Assembly (NCBI RefSeq): GCF_001426705.1
Contig: NZ_LMFC01000005.1
Coordinates: 186,001 to 250,000, forward strand
Source of the DNA: Cellulomonas sp. Root485
GTDB lineage: Bacteria; Actinomycetota; Actinomycetes; Actinomycetales; Cellulomonadaceae
Length of the DNA: 64,000 nucleotides
Direction: 5' to 3'
The stretch's first letter is position 1. Each line of letters starts with the position of its first letter. The notes beneath the pieces are model-generated. The model was not told the origin of the DNA. It worked only from the letters and a program-made list of their open reading frames with translations, and searched no databases. The position numbers were made by a program, and so were the translations under genes. Positions 53,483-62,398 of the stretch are shown one piece after another.

Positions 53483-53509
53483 CCTTGACGTTGCGTCAAC
53501 TCCTACCGT
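53479..53509 (+). promoter_or_regulatory. MerR-type promoter with 19-bp spacer and central dyad
   Basis: TTGACC (53479-53484) and TACCGT (53504-53509) are 19 bp apart, longer than the normal 17, and the spacer holds the perfect dyad TTGACGTTGCGTCAA (53485-53499). A long spacer with a central palindrome is the hallmark of promoters twisted into activity by MerR-family regulators, so this gene should regulate itself. Confidence 0.75.
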
Positions 53510-53534
53510 GGATCAGGAACGAGAGGAGGGACGC

Positions 53535-54290
53535 ATGGAGGCCTCGATCCAGGAGGTGGCCCGGCTGACGGGCACCACCAGCCGCACCTTGCGGCACTAC
53601 GACGCGATCGGGCTGCTCGAGCCCAGCCGCGTCGGCGACAACGGGTACCGCTGGTACGACGACCGCGCGCTGGTGCGGCTGCAGCGGATCCTGCTGCTCC
53701 GCGGGCTCGGGCTCGGTCTGCCCGACATCCGGCGGGTGCTGGAGCGCGAGCAGGACGAGACCGCCGCCCTGCGTCACCACCTCGACTGGCTGCGCAGCGA
53801 GCAGCGACGACTGGAGCGGCAGGCCGCCTCGGTCGAACGAACGATCACCGCACGGGAGAACGGAGGGCCACTCGTGGCCGAGAACATGTTCGACGGGTTC
53901 GACCACACCCAGTACAAGGACGAGGTCGAGCAGCGCTGGGGCGCGGACGCGTACGCGTCGTCCGACGCCTGGTGGCGTGGGATGAGCGACGACGAGCGCG
54001 CCGAGTGGAAGGCCTCGACGGCCCGGCTCGCCACCGCGTGGGGCGAGGCGGCCGCCGCCGGCACCGACCCGGTGTCCGACGAGGCCCAGGAGCTCGCGCG
54101 GCGGCACGTCGCGTGGCTCGGCGGCATCCCGGGCACGCCCGGGCAGGGCACGCAGCCGGTGAAGGAGTACGTGCTCGGCCTGGCCGACATGTACGTCGCC
54201 GACGAGCGGTTCGCCGCGAACTACGGCGGGGTCGCCGGTGCGACGTTCGTGCGGGACGCGCTGCACGAGTACGCCGCCCGGAACCTGTAG
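53535..54290 (+). CDS. MerR-TipAS regulator
   Basis: A 251-residue regulator with an N-terminal MerR helix-turn-helix (ASIQEVARLTGTTSRTLRHYDAIGLLEPSRVGDNGYRWYDD), a coiled-coil dimerisation helix (RHHLDWLRSEQRRLERQAASVE) and a C-terminal TipAS-like domain (VEQRWGADAYASSDAWWRGMS). TipAS domains bind thiopeptide-type or other drugs in Streptomyces TipA. ATG 53535 has GAGGAGGG upstream. It most likely senses a toxic small molecule and induces itself from the adjacent promoter. Confidence 0.93.
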   Translation: MEASIQEVARLTGTTSRTLRHYDAIGLLEPSRVGDNGYRWYDDRALVRLQRILLLRGLGLGLPDIRRVLEREQDETAALRHHLDWLRSEQRRLERQAASVERTITARENGGPLVAENMFDGFDHTQYKDEVEQRWGADAYASSDAWWRGMSDDERAEWKASTARLATAWGEAAAAGTDPVSDEAQELARRHVAWLGGIPGTPGQGTQPVKEYVLGLADMYVADERFAANYGGVAGATFVRDALHEYAARNL

Positions 54291-54298
54291 GAAGACTC

Positions 54299-54330
54299 AC
54301 GCGGGGAGGCCTCTCGGGGCCTCCCCGCGT
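54299..54330 (+). terminator. Terminator hairpin after the MerR gene
   Basis: A perfect 13-bp stem (ACGCGGGGAGGCC at 54299-54311, complement 54318-54330) with a 6-nt loop begins 8 bp past the stop codon. Confidence 0.78.
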
Positions 54331-54421
54331 GCGTGTTGCGCCGGTGTACGACAGAGTGACACCCGGCGATGACTGGACCGTCGCCCAGCACCTCCCCCCG
54401 ACGGCGCGGCAGGAGCACATC

Positions 54422-56485
54422 ATGCGATGGAACCCCCTTCGGATCCCGGCGGCGGTCATCACCGCCCTCGTGCTCGTCGTCACCCTCGCAGGACCGGCTC
54501 CGGCCGCGGTCGTCGCGGGGCCCGCCCCCATCACGGGAGTCGGGTCGGGCAAGTGCCTCGACGTCAACGGCGGGGCACGGACCGCGAAGACCGGGGTGGC
54601 GATCCGTGACTGCACCGGCGCCGCCAACCAGGCGTGGACACTCACGACGAACGGCGAGCTGCAGGTCTACGACGCCGCGACCTGCCTGGACGTCGCCGGC
54701 AACGACACCACCGCACCCGCGGTCGTGCAGATCTACCCGTGCAACGGCGGCTCGAACCAGAAGTGGCGGCTGCAGACCAACGGCACGATCGTCGGTGTGC
54801 AGTCCGGGCTCTGCCTCGACGTCACCGGACGCGGCACCGCGAACGGCACCACGGTCGGGATGTGGACCTGCAACGGCCAGACGAACCAGAGCTGGACCAC
54901 CTCGCTGCGCACCGCCGACACCACCGCGCCGACCGTCCCCGGCAACCCGCGCGTCAGCAACCTGACCTGCAGCTCCGTCACGTTCGCCTGGAACGCCGCG
55001 ACGGACGCGGTCGGCGTCGCCTTCTACGACATCTATCACGACGGCCAGCTCATGACGTCGGTCAGCGGGAGCACGCTCTCGACCAGCCTCCCCGTCGTCG
55101 CCGGCGCGGTCTGGGGGCTCTACGTGAACGCCCGCGACGCGGCCGGCAACGTGTCGCAGGCGAGCAGCACCGTGACGATCACCGTCCCGCAGTGCCAGGC
55201 GGACACGCAGGCGCCCACCGCACCGGGCACGCCGACCGCGACGGTATCCGGGACGACCGTCACCCTGAGCTGGGCTGCCTCGACCGACAACGTCGGGGTC
55301 CGCACCTACGAGATCCGGCGCGGCGGCACCGCCGTCGGCACCGTGACCGGCACGCCGCCGGCCACGACGTTCATCGACAGCGGCCTCGCGGCGGCTACGA
55401 CGTACTCGTACTCGATCGTCGCGCGGGACGCCCAGGGGAACACGTCGGCCGCGAGCGCGGCGAGGTCCGTCACCACGGGCGCGGCCTGCGGGACCGCGGT
55501 CTGCGGGGTGACCCAGGTGGGCACCGAGACGGACATCCCGTGGGGCCTCGACACCCTGCCGGACGGCTCGATCCTGTACGCCCGGCGGGACGCGCACGAC
55601 GTGATCCGGCTCGACCCGGCCACCGGCGCGAAGACGAACGTCGGCACCGTGCCCAACGTGCAGAGCACCGACGGCGAGGGCGGGCTGCTCGGCCTCGCGC
55701 TCTCGCCCACGTTCGCAAGCGACCAGTGGGTGTACCTGATGCACACCTCCCCCACGGACAACCGGATCGTGCGGATCAAGCTGGTGAACAACGTGCTGGT
55801 CACCAGCACCGAGCAGGTGCTGCTCAGCGGGATCCTCCGCAACAAGTTCCACGACGGCGGCCGCCTCCGGTTCGGCCCCGACGGCAAGCTGTACGCCGCC
55901 ACCGGCGACGCCCAGAACGGCGACAACGCGCAGAACACGTCGAACCTCGCCGGCAAGATCCTGCGGCTCAACCCCGACGGCACCGTCCCGTCGGACAACC
56001 CGTTCGGCAACTACGTGTGGAGCTACGGCCACCGCAACCCGCAGGGCCTCGCGTTCGACTCGCAGGGGCGGCTCTGGGAGCAGGAGTTCGGCAACTCCGT
56101 GATGGACGAGACCAACCTCATCGTCAAGGGCGGCAACTACGGCTGGCCCGCGTGCGAGGGCACCTCCGGCACGTGCGGGACCGCGGGGTTCATCGCCCCC
56201 AAGCGGACCTACCCGACGTCCGAGGGGTCGTGCTCCGGCATCGCGATCGTGCGCGACGCGCTCTACGTGGCATGCGCGCGCGGCGCCCGCATGTACCGCG
56301 CGGTCATCAGCGGGAACTCGCTGACCAACGTCCAGACCTTCTTCAGCGGGACCTACGGCCGGTTGCGGACCGTCGAGCCCGCGCCGGGCGGCGGGCTGTG
56401 GCTGACCACGACGACGACCGGGGACAAGGACAGCGTCCCGAACAACAGCAACGAGCGGATCTTCCGGGTCACGCTCGGGGGCTGA
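54422..56485 (+). CDS. Secreted lectin-FN3-PQQ sugar dehydrogenase
   Basis: A 687-residue exported enzyme. A signal peptide (cleavage near A29) precedes a ricin-type beta-trefoil (CBM13) with repeats such as CLDVNGGA, CLDVAGND and CLDVTGRG, then two fibronectin type III domains, and from about residue 360 a PQQ-dependent soluble glucose/sorbosone dehydrogenase propeller: FHDGGRLRFGPDGKLYAATGD and YGHRNPQGLAFD are family hallmarks. It likely oxidises a sugar or polysaccharide end at the cell surface or outside. Similar enzymes (AA12) can feed electrons to lytic polysaccharide monooxygenases. Confidence 0.9.
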   Translation: MRWNPLRIPAAVITALVLVVTLAGPAPAAVVAGPAPITGVGSGKCLDVNGGARTAKTGVAIRDCTGAANQAWTLTTNGELQVYDAATCLDVAGNDTTAPAVVQIYPCNGGSNQKWRLQTNGTIVGVQSGLCLDVTGRGTANGTTVGMWTCNGQTNQSWTTSLRTADTTAPTVPGNPRVSNLTCSSVTFAWNAATDAVGVAFYDIYHDGQLMTSVSGSTLSTSLPVVAGAVWGLYVNARDAAGNVSQASSTVTITVPQCQADTQAPTAPGTPTATVSGTTVTLSWAASTDNVGVRTYEIRRGGTAVGTVTGTPPATTFIDSGLAAATTYSYSIVARDAQGNTSAASAARSVTTGAACGTAVCGVTQVGTETDIPWGLDTLPDGSILYARRDAHDVIRLDPATGAKTNVGTVPNVQSTDGEGGLLGLALSPTFASDQWVYLMHTSPTDNRIVRIKLVNNVLVTSTEQVLLSGILRNKFHDGGRLRFGPDGKLYAATGDAQNGDNAQNTSNLAGKILRLNPDGTVPSDNPFGNYVWSYGHRNPQGLAFDSQGRLWEQEFGNSVMDETNLIVKGGNYGWPACEGTSGTCGTAGFIAPKRTYPTSEGSCSGIAIVRDALYVACARGARMYRAVISGNSLTNVQTFFSGTYGRLRTVEPAPGGGLWLTTTTTGDKDSVPNNSNERIFRVTLGG

Positions 56486-56494
56486 TCCGGCGGG

Positions 56495-58318
56495 TCACGT
56501 CGTGCGGCGCAGCGAGCGCTGCCAGTCGGCGTGCAGCTCCGCGAACCGGCCCCCGGCGGCCACCAGCTCGACCGGTGAGCCGTCCTCGACGATGCGGCCG
56601 TCCTCGATGACCAGCACGCGGTCCGACCCCATGACCGTGGACAGCCGGTGCGCGATGACGACCGACGTGCGGTCCGCGAGCAGCGTCTGCAGCCCGAGCT
56701 GCACGAGCGCCTCCCCCGGCACGTCCAGCGAGCTGGTCGCCTCGTCGAGGATCAGCAGCACCGGGTCCGCCAGGAACGCCCGCGCGAACGACACCAGCTG
56801 GCGCTGGCCGGCCGAGAGCCGCACGCCGCGCTTGTCGGCCTCGGTGTCGTACCCGTCGGGCATCGCCGCGATGAGGTCGTGCACGCCAACGGCGCGCGCG
56901 GCCGCCTCGATCTCCTCGGGGGTGGCCTCCGGCTTGCCGAGCGCGATGTTCGCCCCCAGGGAGCCGGAGAACAGGTACGCCTCCTGGGTCACCATCACGA
57001 CGGCCCGCCGCAGGTCGACCGGGTCGATCTCGCGCAGGTCGAGCCCGTCGAGGCGGACGGAGCCCTCGCGGACGTCGTAGAACCGGGCGAGCAGCTTGGC
57101 GATCGTCGACTTGCCGGCACCCGTCTCGCCGACGAGGGCGATCGACTGCCCCGCCGGGATGTGCAGGTCGACGTGCGGCAGGACCGTCGGACCGGTGCCG
57201 TAGCCGAACTCCACGCCGTCGAACCGGACGTCGCCGCGGGCGTCGGCGAGCCGCTTGGGGCGCTCCGGCTCGGGCACCGTGGGCTCCTCGGCGAGCAGCG
57301 ACGCGAGCTTCTCGAGGGCCGCCGTGGCGGACTGGAAGGAGTTGTAGAACATGCCGATCTGCTGGAGCGGGCTGAAGAAGCGCCGCGCGTAGAGCACCGC
57401 CGCGACCAGGACGCCGACCTCGATCCCGCCGTCGAGCGCCCGCAGACCGCCGACCAGCAGGACCGCCGCCACCGTGACGTTCCCGATCAGGGTCAGACCG
57501 GTGTCGAAGACGCCGTTGAGCCGGATCGACGTGGCGTTGGTGTTCCGGTAGTCCTCCGCCAGGTCCCCGTAGACCTCGCGGACCGCAGGCTCCCGGCGGA
57601 ACGCCTGCACCGCGCGGATGCCGGTCATGGTCTCCACGAACCGCACGATGAGCCGGGCGGCCGCCGTGCGCTGCTTGCGGTACTGGACGCGCGAGCGCAC
57701 CTGGAACCACCGGGTCAGGATGACGCCGGGCACGACCGCGATGAGCAGCACGAGCCCGCTGCGCCAGTCGAGCAGCACCAGGGACACCGCGGTGAACACC
57801 ATGGCCAGAACGCCCGAGGCGAGCGTGGTGACACCGCCGTCCAGGAGCTCGCGCAGGGCGTCGACGTCGGAGGTCTGCCGCGAGATGATCCGGCCCGACG
57901 TGTAGCTCTCGTGGAACTCCAGGCTGAGCCGCTGCGTGTGCCGGAACACCCGGCGGCGCAGGTCGAGCAGCATCGTCTGGCTCACCCGGGCCGACGCCCG
58001 GACGGTCGCGGCGGTCAGCAGCCCGCCGAGCAGCGCCGCCGCGAGGTACGCGGCGGTGGCCAGCGTGATCGGTCCGGCGTCGCCGTCCGTGAGCGCGGGG
58101 AGCGCCTGGTCGATGCCGAAGGCCACGAGCGCTGGACCGGCGACGGCAGCGAGCTGTGCGCCGACCACCAGGGCCGCGGTCGCCCATGCCGCGCCGGCGA
58201 CCGGCCGCAGCAGGGACCGGAGCAGACTGAGCGAGCGCCGCCGGATGAGGCGGGACTCGGCGGTGGTGCTCTGCTCCTCGAAGCTCTCGGAGGTCGCCGA
58301 GGTCGCCGTGGCGGTCAC
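56495..58318 (-). CDS. ABC exporter half-transporter (canonical ATPase site)
   Basis: A 607-residue MsbA-like half-transporter with six N-terminal membrane helices followed by an ATP-binding domain. Walker A is GETGAGKST near residue 400, signature LSAGQRQLVSFARAF and Walker B LLILDEATSSLD with the catalytic glutamate present. It starts at GTG 58318, overlapping the stop of the upstream half-transporter by 4 bp (GTGA), so the two probably form a heterodimer. Only 9 bp separate its stop from the convergent dehydrogenase gene. Confidence 0.93.
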   Translation of the reverse strand: MTATATSATSESFEEQSTTAESRLIRRRSLSLLRSLLRPVAGAAWATAALVVGAQLAAVAGPALVAFGIDQALPALTDGDAGPITLATAAYLAAALLGGLLTAATVRASARVSQTMLLDLRRRVFRHTQRLSLEFHESYTSGRIISRQTSDVDALRELLDGGVTTLASGVLAMVFTAVSLVLLDWRSGLVLLIAVVPGVILTRWFQVRSRVQYRKQRTAAARLIVRFVETMTGIRAVQAFRREPAVREVYGDLAEDYRNTNATSIRLNGVFDTGLTLIGNVTVAAVLLVGGLRALDGGIEVGVLVAAVLYARRFFSPLQQIGMFYNSFQSATAALEKLASLLAEEPTVPEPERPKRLADARGDVRFDGVEFGYGTGPTVLPHVDLHIPAGQSIALVGETGAGKSTIAKLLARFYDVREGSVRLDGLDLREIDPVDLRRAVVMVTQEAYLFSGSLGANIALGKPEATPEEIEAAARAVGVHDLIAAMPDGYDTEADKRGVRLSAGQRQLVSFARAFLADPVLLILDEATSSLDVPGEALVQLGLQTLLADRTSVVIAHRLSTVMGSDRVLVIEDGRIVEDGSPVELVAAGGRFAELHADWQRSLRRTT

Positions 58319-60186
58319 GGTCGGACCTCCGCGAGCTCGTCGGCCTCGGCGTCGTCCGCGCCGTCGGCGTCGTCCAGCGCCGACAGCGCCGTGAGCACGT
58401 ACCGGTAGTGCGGGTGCGTGGACAGCAGGTCGGCGTGCCGGCCGACGCCCGTGATCCTGCCGTCCTCGAGCACCGCGACCCGGTCGGCCAGCGCGACCGT
58501 CGACGGCCGGTGCGCGACGACGAGCGTGGTGGTGCCGGTGAGCATCTCGCGCAGGCGACCGGTGACCGCCGCCTCGGTGGTGACGTCGAGCGCCGAGAGC
58601 GGGTCGTCGAGCAGCAGCACCCGCGGGCGCACGGCGATCGCGCGGGCCAGGGCGATCCGCTGCCGCTGACCGCCCGAGAGACTGAGCCCCTCCTCGCCGA
58701 TGATCGTGTCGAGCCCGTCGGGGAGCCGGTACGCGAACCCTCCCCGGGCGACGTCGAGGGCCTCGGCCACCAGGTCGTCGGCGGCCTGCCCGGTCAGGTC
58801 CGTGCCCAGCAGGACGTTCTCCCGCACCGACGCCGAGAACAGGATGGGGTCCTCGAACGCGATCGACACGGCTGCACGCAGGTCGGCACGGCGCAGGTCG
58901 CGGACGTCCACGCCGTCGATCCGCACGCTCCCCGCGGTCACGTCGTAGAGGCGTGGCACCAGCTGGAGCAGGGTCGTCTTGCCGCTGCCCGTGAGCCCGA
59001 CGAGCGCCATCGTCTCCCCCGGCTCCAGCACCAGGTCGATCCCCGCGAGGATGTCCGCGCCGCCTCGCGACGTCCCGTCCGCCGCAGCGCTGCGCGGGTG
59101 CGCGAAGTGGACGCCGGACAGCTCCACCCGCGATCCGGCCGGGTCCGCGACGGGCAGAGCCGCCGGCTCCGCGGGGTCGCGCACGGCGGACCCCGTGTCC
59201 ATGACCTGCAGGTACCGGTCGGTCGCGGCCTTGGCGTCGAGCGTCATCGCGAGCAGCATGCCGAGGCGCTCCACCGGGCTGTTGACCACGGCCGCGGTGG
59301 CGAAGAACGCGACCAGCGCGCCGACGCTCAGCTCCCCGCGCGAGGTGAGCACGACCCCGATCCCGAGGGACACCGCGAGGATCGTCTCCGGGATGGCGCT
59401 CAGGGCGAACGACACCCGGGACTGCGTCCGCGCCTTGTGCACCTCCACCGAGCGCAGCGCGTCAGCCTGCCGCACGAAGTCGTCCAGCGCGTCGTCCCCG
59501 CGACCGAAGGCCTTCAGCACGCGGATGCCGTGCACCGACTCCTCGACGGTCGTCGCGAGGTCCCCCGCCTGGTCGCGGGCCTGCCGGGCGATCACCTTGT
59601 AGTCCTCGCGGAACCGGAACCCGAGCCAGATCATCGGTACCGCGCCCGCCAGGTACACCAGACCGAGCACCCAGCTGGTCGCGAGCATCAGGGTCACGCC
59701 CACGAGGACGGTCGTCGCGCTGACCGCCAGCATCACCAGCCCGAACACGGTCCAGCGGCGGATGGTGCCCAGGTCCGACATGATCCGCGACAGCAGCTGG
59801 CCCCCCGACCAGCGGTCGTGGAACTCCACGGGCAGGTCGAGCAGGTGCCGGAACAGGTCGGTGCGCATGTCCCGCTCGACCGTGGTGCCCGGCGTGAGGA
59901 TCAGCGCGCGGCGGCACCAGACGAAGAACGCCTCGAGCACGCCGAGCGCCAGGACGACGAGCGCACCGAGGATGACGCCCCGCTGCGACCCCTCGGACAG
60001 CAGCGGACCGTTGACGATCACGCGCAGCACCTGCGGCACCGCCAGCGCGAGCAGGCTCGCCCCGAGGGCGGTCAGCCCTCCGAGCGCGATGCGCGGGAGA
60101 GCCGGCCGCGCCCACTGCCGGAGGCGCAGGAGCACCCGGGTGGTGGACTCGGGTTGGGTGGGTCGTGCGGGTGGAGCAGAAGGCAC
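58315..60186 (-). CDS. ABC exporter half-transporter (degenerate ATPase site)
   Basis: A 623-residue half-transporter with six membrane helices and an ATP-binding domain: Walker A GLTGSGKTT near residue 398, signature LSGGQRQRIALARAI, and Walker B LLLDDPLSALD, where the catalytic glutamate is replaced by aspartate. Together with the next gene it should form a heterodimeric exporter with one weakened ATP site, like TM287/288 or LmrCD. The substrate, perhaps a drug or lipid, cannot be named. It is the first gene of the pair. Confidence 0.93.
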   Translation of the reverse strand: MPSAPPARPTQPESTTRVLLRLRQWARPALPRIALGGLTALGASLLALAVPQVLRVIVNGPLLSEGSQRGVILGALVVLALGVLEAFFVWCRRALILTPGTTVERDMRTDLFRHLLDLPVEFHDRWSGGQLLSRIMSDLGTIRRWTVFGLVMLAVSATTVLVGVTLMLATSWVLGLVYLAGAVPMIWLGFRFREDYKVIARQARDQAGDLATTVEESVHGIRVLKAFGRGDDALDDFVRQADALRSVEVHKARTQSRVSFALSAIPETILAVSLGIGVVLTSRGELSVGALVAFFATAAVVNSPVERLGMLLAMTLDAKAATDRYLQVMDTGSAVRDPAEPAALPVADPAGSRVELSGVHFAHPRSAAADGTSRGGADILAGIDLVLEPGETMALVGLTGSGKTTLLQLVPRLYDVTAGSVRIDGVDVRDLRRADLRAAVSIAFEDPILFSASVRENVLLGTDLTGQAADDLVAEALDVARGGFAYRLPDGLDTIIGEEGLSLSGGQRQRIALARAIAVRPRVLLLDDPLSALDVTTEAAVTGRLREMLTGTTTLVVAHRPSTVALADRVAVLEDGRITGVGRHADLLSTHPHYRYVLTALSALDDADGADDAEADELAEVRP

Positions 60187-60229
60187 GCCTCCACCCTACG
60201 TACGCCCTCCGACAGTTGCCCCGTCGATC

Positions 60230-60988
60230 TCAGGGGTCGGTCCGCACGATCCGGTTGTTGCTCGCCTGCGCGCGCGGCCGGACCACCAGGAGGTCGATGT
60301 TGACGTGCGCCGGGCGGCTGAGCGACCACGCGATGGCGTCGGCGATGTCGTCCGCGACCAGCGGCTCGTACCCGGCGTACACGGCCGCGGCCCGCTCGCT
60401 GTCTCCGTCGAACCGGACCATCGAGAACTCCTCGGTGGCGACGGCCCCCGGCGCGATCTCGATGATGCGGATCGGCTCGCCGAGGATCTCCCAGCGCAGC
60501 GTCGTCGCGAGCATCCTCTCGGCGTGCTTGGCGCCGACGTAGCCGGCGCCACCCTCGTACGTGCCGTGCGCCGCGGTCGAGGTGACGACGACGATGTCGC
60601 CGCCGTCGCCTGCGCGCAGCTGCGGCAGCAGCGCCTGCGTGACCCGCAGCGTGCCGATCACGTTGAGCTCGTACATCTGGCGCCAGTGGTCCAGGTCCGC
60701 GGACTCCACGGGGTCGAGCCCGAAGGCGCCGCCCGCGTTGTTGACCAGCGCGTCGAGCGGGCCGCCGTCGGCCACCTGCTCCGCGAGCCGCGCCACGTCG
60801 GCGTCGTCCGTCACGTCCGCGACGACGGTGGTCGCGCCCGTCTCCTCGGCCAGCGCGGCCAGGCGGTCCGCGCGGCGGGCGGTCGCGACGACGTCCCAGC
60901 CTTCCGCGCGCAGTCGTCGGACCGTGGCGGCGCCGATCCCGGAGGACGCGCCCGTCACCAGGGCGCGTCGGGGCGTGCTCGTGCTCAT
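60230..60988 (-). CDS. Short-chain dehydrogenase/reductase
   Basis: A 252-residue classical SDR. The cofactor loop is TGASSGIG at the N-terminus, LVNNAGGAF stabilises the sheet, and the catalytic set is S (VVVTSTAAH) with the YxxxK motif as YVGAKHAER. RRADRLAALAE after strand 2 suggests NADP(H) preference because of the arginines. It resembles the YdfG/3-hydroxy acid dehydrogenase group. The substrate is unknown; it is not clearly linked to its neighbours. Confidence 0.92.
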   Translation of the reverse strand: MSTSTPRRALVTGASSGIGAATVRRLRAEGWDVVATARRADRLAALAEETGATTVVADVTDDADVARLAEQVADGGPLDALVNNAGGAFGLDPVESADLDHWRQMYELNVIGTLRVTQALLPQLRAGDGGDIVVVTSTAAHGTYEGGAGYVGAKHAERMLATTLRWEILGEPIRIIEIAPGAVATEEFSMVRFDGDSERAAAVYAGYEPLVADDIADAIAWSLSRPAHVNIDLLVVRPRAQASNNRIVRTDP

Positions 60989-61028
60989 GCGGAACTCCCA
61001 AGAACGTGGTGGTGAACAGCGAGACAGG

Positions 61029-62333
61029 CTAGGCGACCTCGGCGAGGACCTCGGTCAGCAGTCCGAGACCGGTCGCGGCCTCGTCGGGCGTGACGACGCA
61101 GGGCGGCACGACGTGCACCCGGTTGTCGGCGAGGAACGGGAGCAGCCCGCGGGCCAGCGCGCCGGTCTTGATGCGGCCCATCAGCGCGGCGTCGACGGGC
61201 TCGCGCGTCGCCTGGTCCTTGACCAGCTCCACGGCCCAGAACACCCCGAGCCCCCGCACCTCGCCGACCAGCGGGTTCGTCGCGGCGAGCTCCGCGAGCC
61301 CCGGCCCGAGCACGTCCCGGCCGATCGCTGCGGCGTTCTCGACGATCCCCTCGTCGGCCATCGCGTCGAGCGCGGCGACGATCGAGCCCATGGCCAGCGG
61401 GTGCCCCGAGTAGGTCAGCCCGCCGGGGAACACGCGGTCGTCGAACGTCTTCGCGATCGGCTCGCTGAGGATCACGCCGCCCGCGGGCACGTACCCGGAG
61501 TTGACTCCCTTGGCGAACGTGATGAGGTCCGGGACGACGTCAAACGAGTCGAACGCGAACCACTGCCCGGTCCGGCCGAAACCGGCCATGACCTCGTCGA
61601 GGATGAGCAGGATGCCGTACCGGTCGGCGATCGCGCGGACCCCGGCGAGGTACCCGGGCGGCGGGACGAGCACGCCGGCGGTGCCGGGGATGGTCTCCAG
61701 CAGGATGGCCGCGACCGACGTCGGGCCCTCGGCCTGGATCACGCGCTCCAGGTGGTGCAGCGCGCGCTCGGACTCCTGCTCGGGCGTGGTCGCCCAGAAC
61801 TCCGAGCGGTACAGGTACGGGCCGAAGTGGTGCACGTGCGCGCGGGCGTACTCGTTGGGCACACGCCGCCAGTCCCCCGTCGCCACCACGGCCGCGCCGG
61901 TGTTGCCGTGGTACGAGCGGTACGCCGACACGACCTTGTCGCGACCGGTGTGCAGCCGGGCCATCCGGATCGCGTTCTCGTTGGCGTCGGCCCCGCCGTT
62001 GGTGAAGAAGACGCTGGTGAACCCGTCGGGGGCGTGGCTGAGCACCCGCTCGGCCGCGCGGCCGCGTGTGAGGTTCGCCGTCGCGGGCGCGACCGTCGTG
62101 AGCGTCGCGGCCTGCTCCTGGATCGCCGCCACGACGCGGGGGTGCTGGTGGCCGATGTTGGTGTTCACCAGCTGGCTGGAGAAGTCCAGGTACCGACGAC
62201 CCGCGTGGTCCCACACGGTCGACCCCAGCCCGCCCGCGATGACCAGCGGGTTCAGATGAGCCTGCGCGGACCACGAGTGGAAGACGTGGTCGCGGTCGAG
62301 ACGCAGCGCGGTCGCGTCGTCGTCGGTGGTCAT
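61029..62333 (-). CDS. Class III aminotransferase, possibly beta-alanine type
   Basis: A 434-residue PLP-dependent class III (omega) aminotransferase. It shows GGADANENAIRMARLHTGRDKVVS, SYHGNTGAA, LILDEVMAGFGRTGQWF and the Schiff-base lysine in ITFAKGVNSGYVPAGG. Its place just downstream of an NMT1/THI5-like binding protein and permease resembles clusters for pyrimidine or beta-alanine breakdown, but the substrate is inferred only. ATG 62333 is the start; longer open frame upstream is an artefact. Confidence 0.9.
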   Translation of the reverse strand: MTTDDDATALRLDRDHVFHSWSAQAHLNPLVIAGGLGSTVWDHAGRRYLDFSSQLVNTNIGHQHPRVVAAIQEQAATLTTVAPATANLTRGRAAERVLSHAPDGFTSVFFTNGGADANENAIRMARLHTGRDKVVSAYRSYHGNTGAAVVATGDWRRVPNEYARAHVHHFGPYLYRSEFWATTPEQESERALHHLERVIQAEGPTSVAAILLETIPGTAGVLVPPPGYLAGVRAIADRYGILLILDEVMAGFGRTGQWFAFDSFDVVPDLITFAKGVNSGYVPAGGVILSEPIAKTFDDRVFPGGLTYSGHPLAMGSIVAALDAMADEGIVENAAAIGRDVLGPGLAELAATNPLVGEVRGLGVFWAVELVKDQATREPVDAALMGRIKTGALARGLLPFLADNRVHVVPPCVVTPDEAATGLGLLTEVLAEVA

Positions 62334-62359
62334 GGTGCCTCTCCTTCGGTGGTGCGGGA

Positions 62360-62393
62360 CCGCGCGCGGGCGCCGTTCGACGCCCGCGCGCGG
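62360..62393 (-). terminator. Hairpin between binding-protein and aminotransferase genes
   Basis: A perfect 13-bp stem (CCGCGCGCGGGCG at 62360-62372, complement 62381-62393) with an 8-nt loop lies in the 65-bp gap after the binding-protein stop. It may lower downstream expression relative to the abundant binding protein. Confidence 0.7.
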
Positions 62394-62398
62394 GGTGC

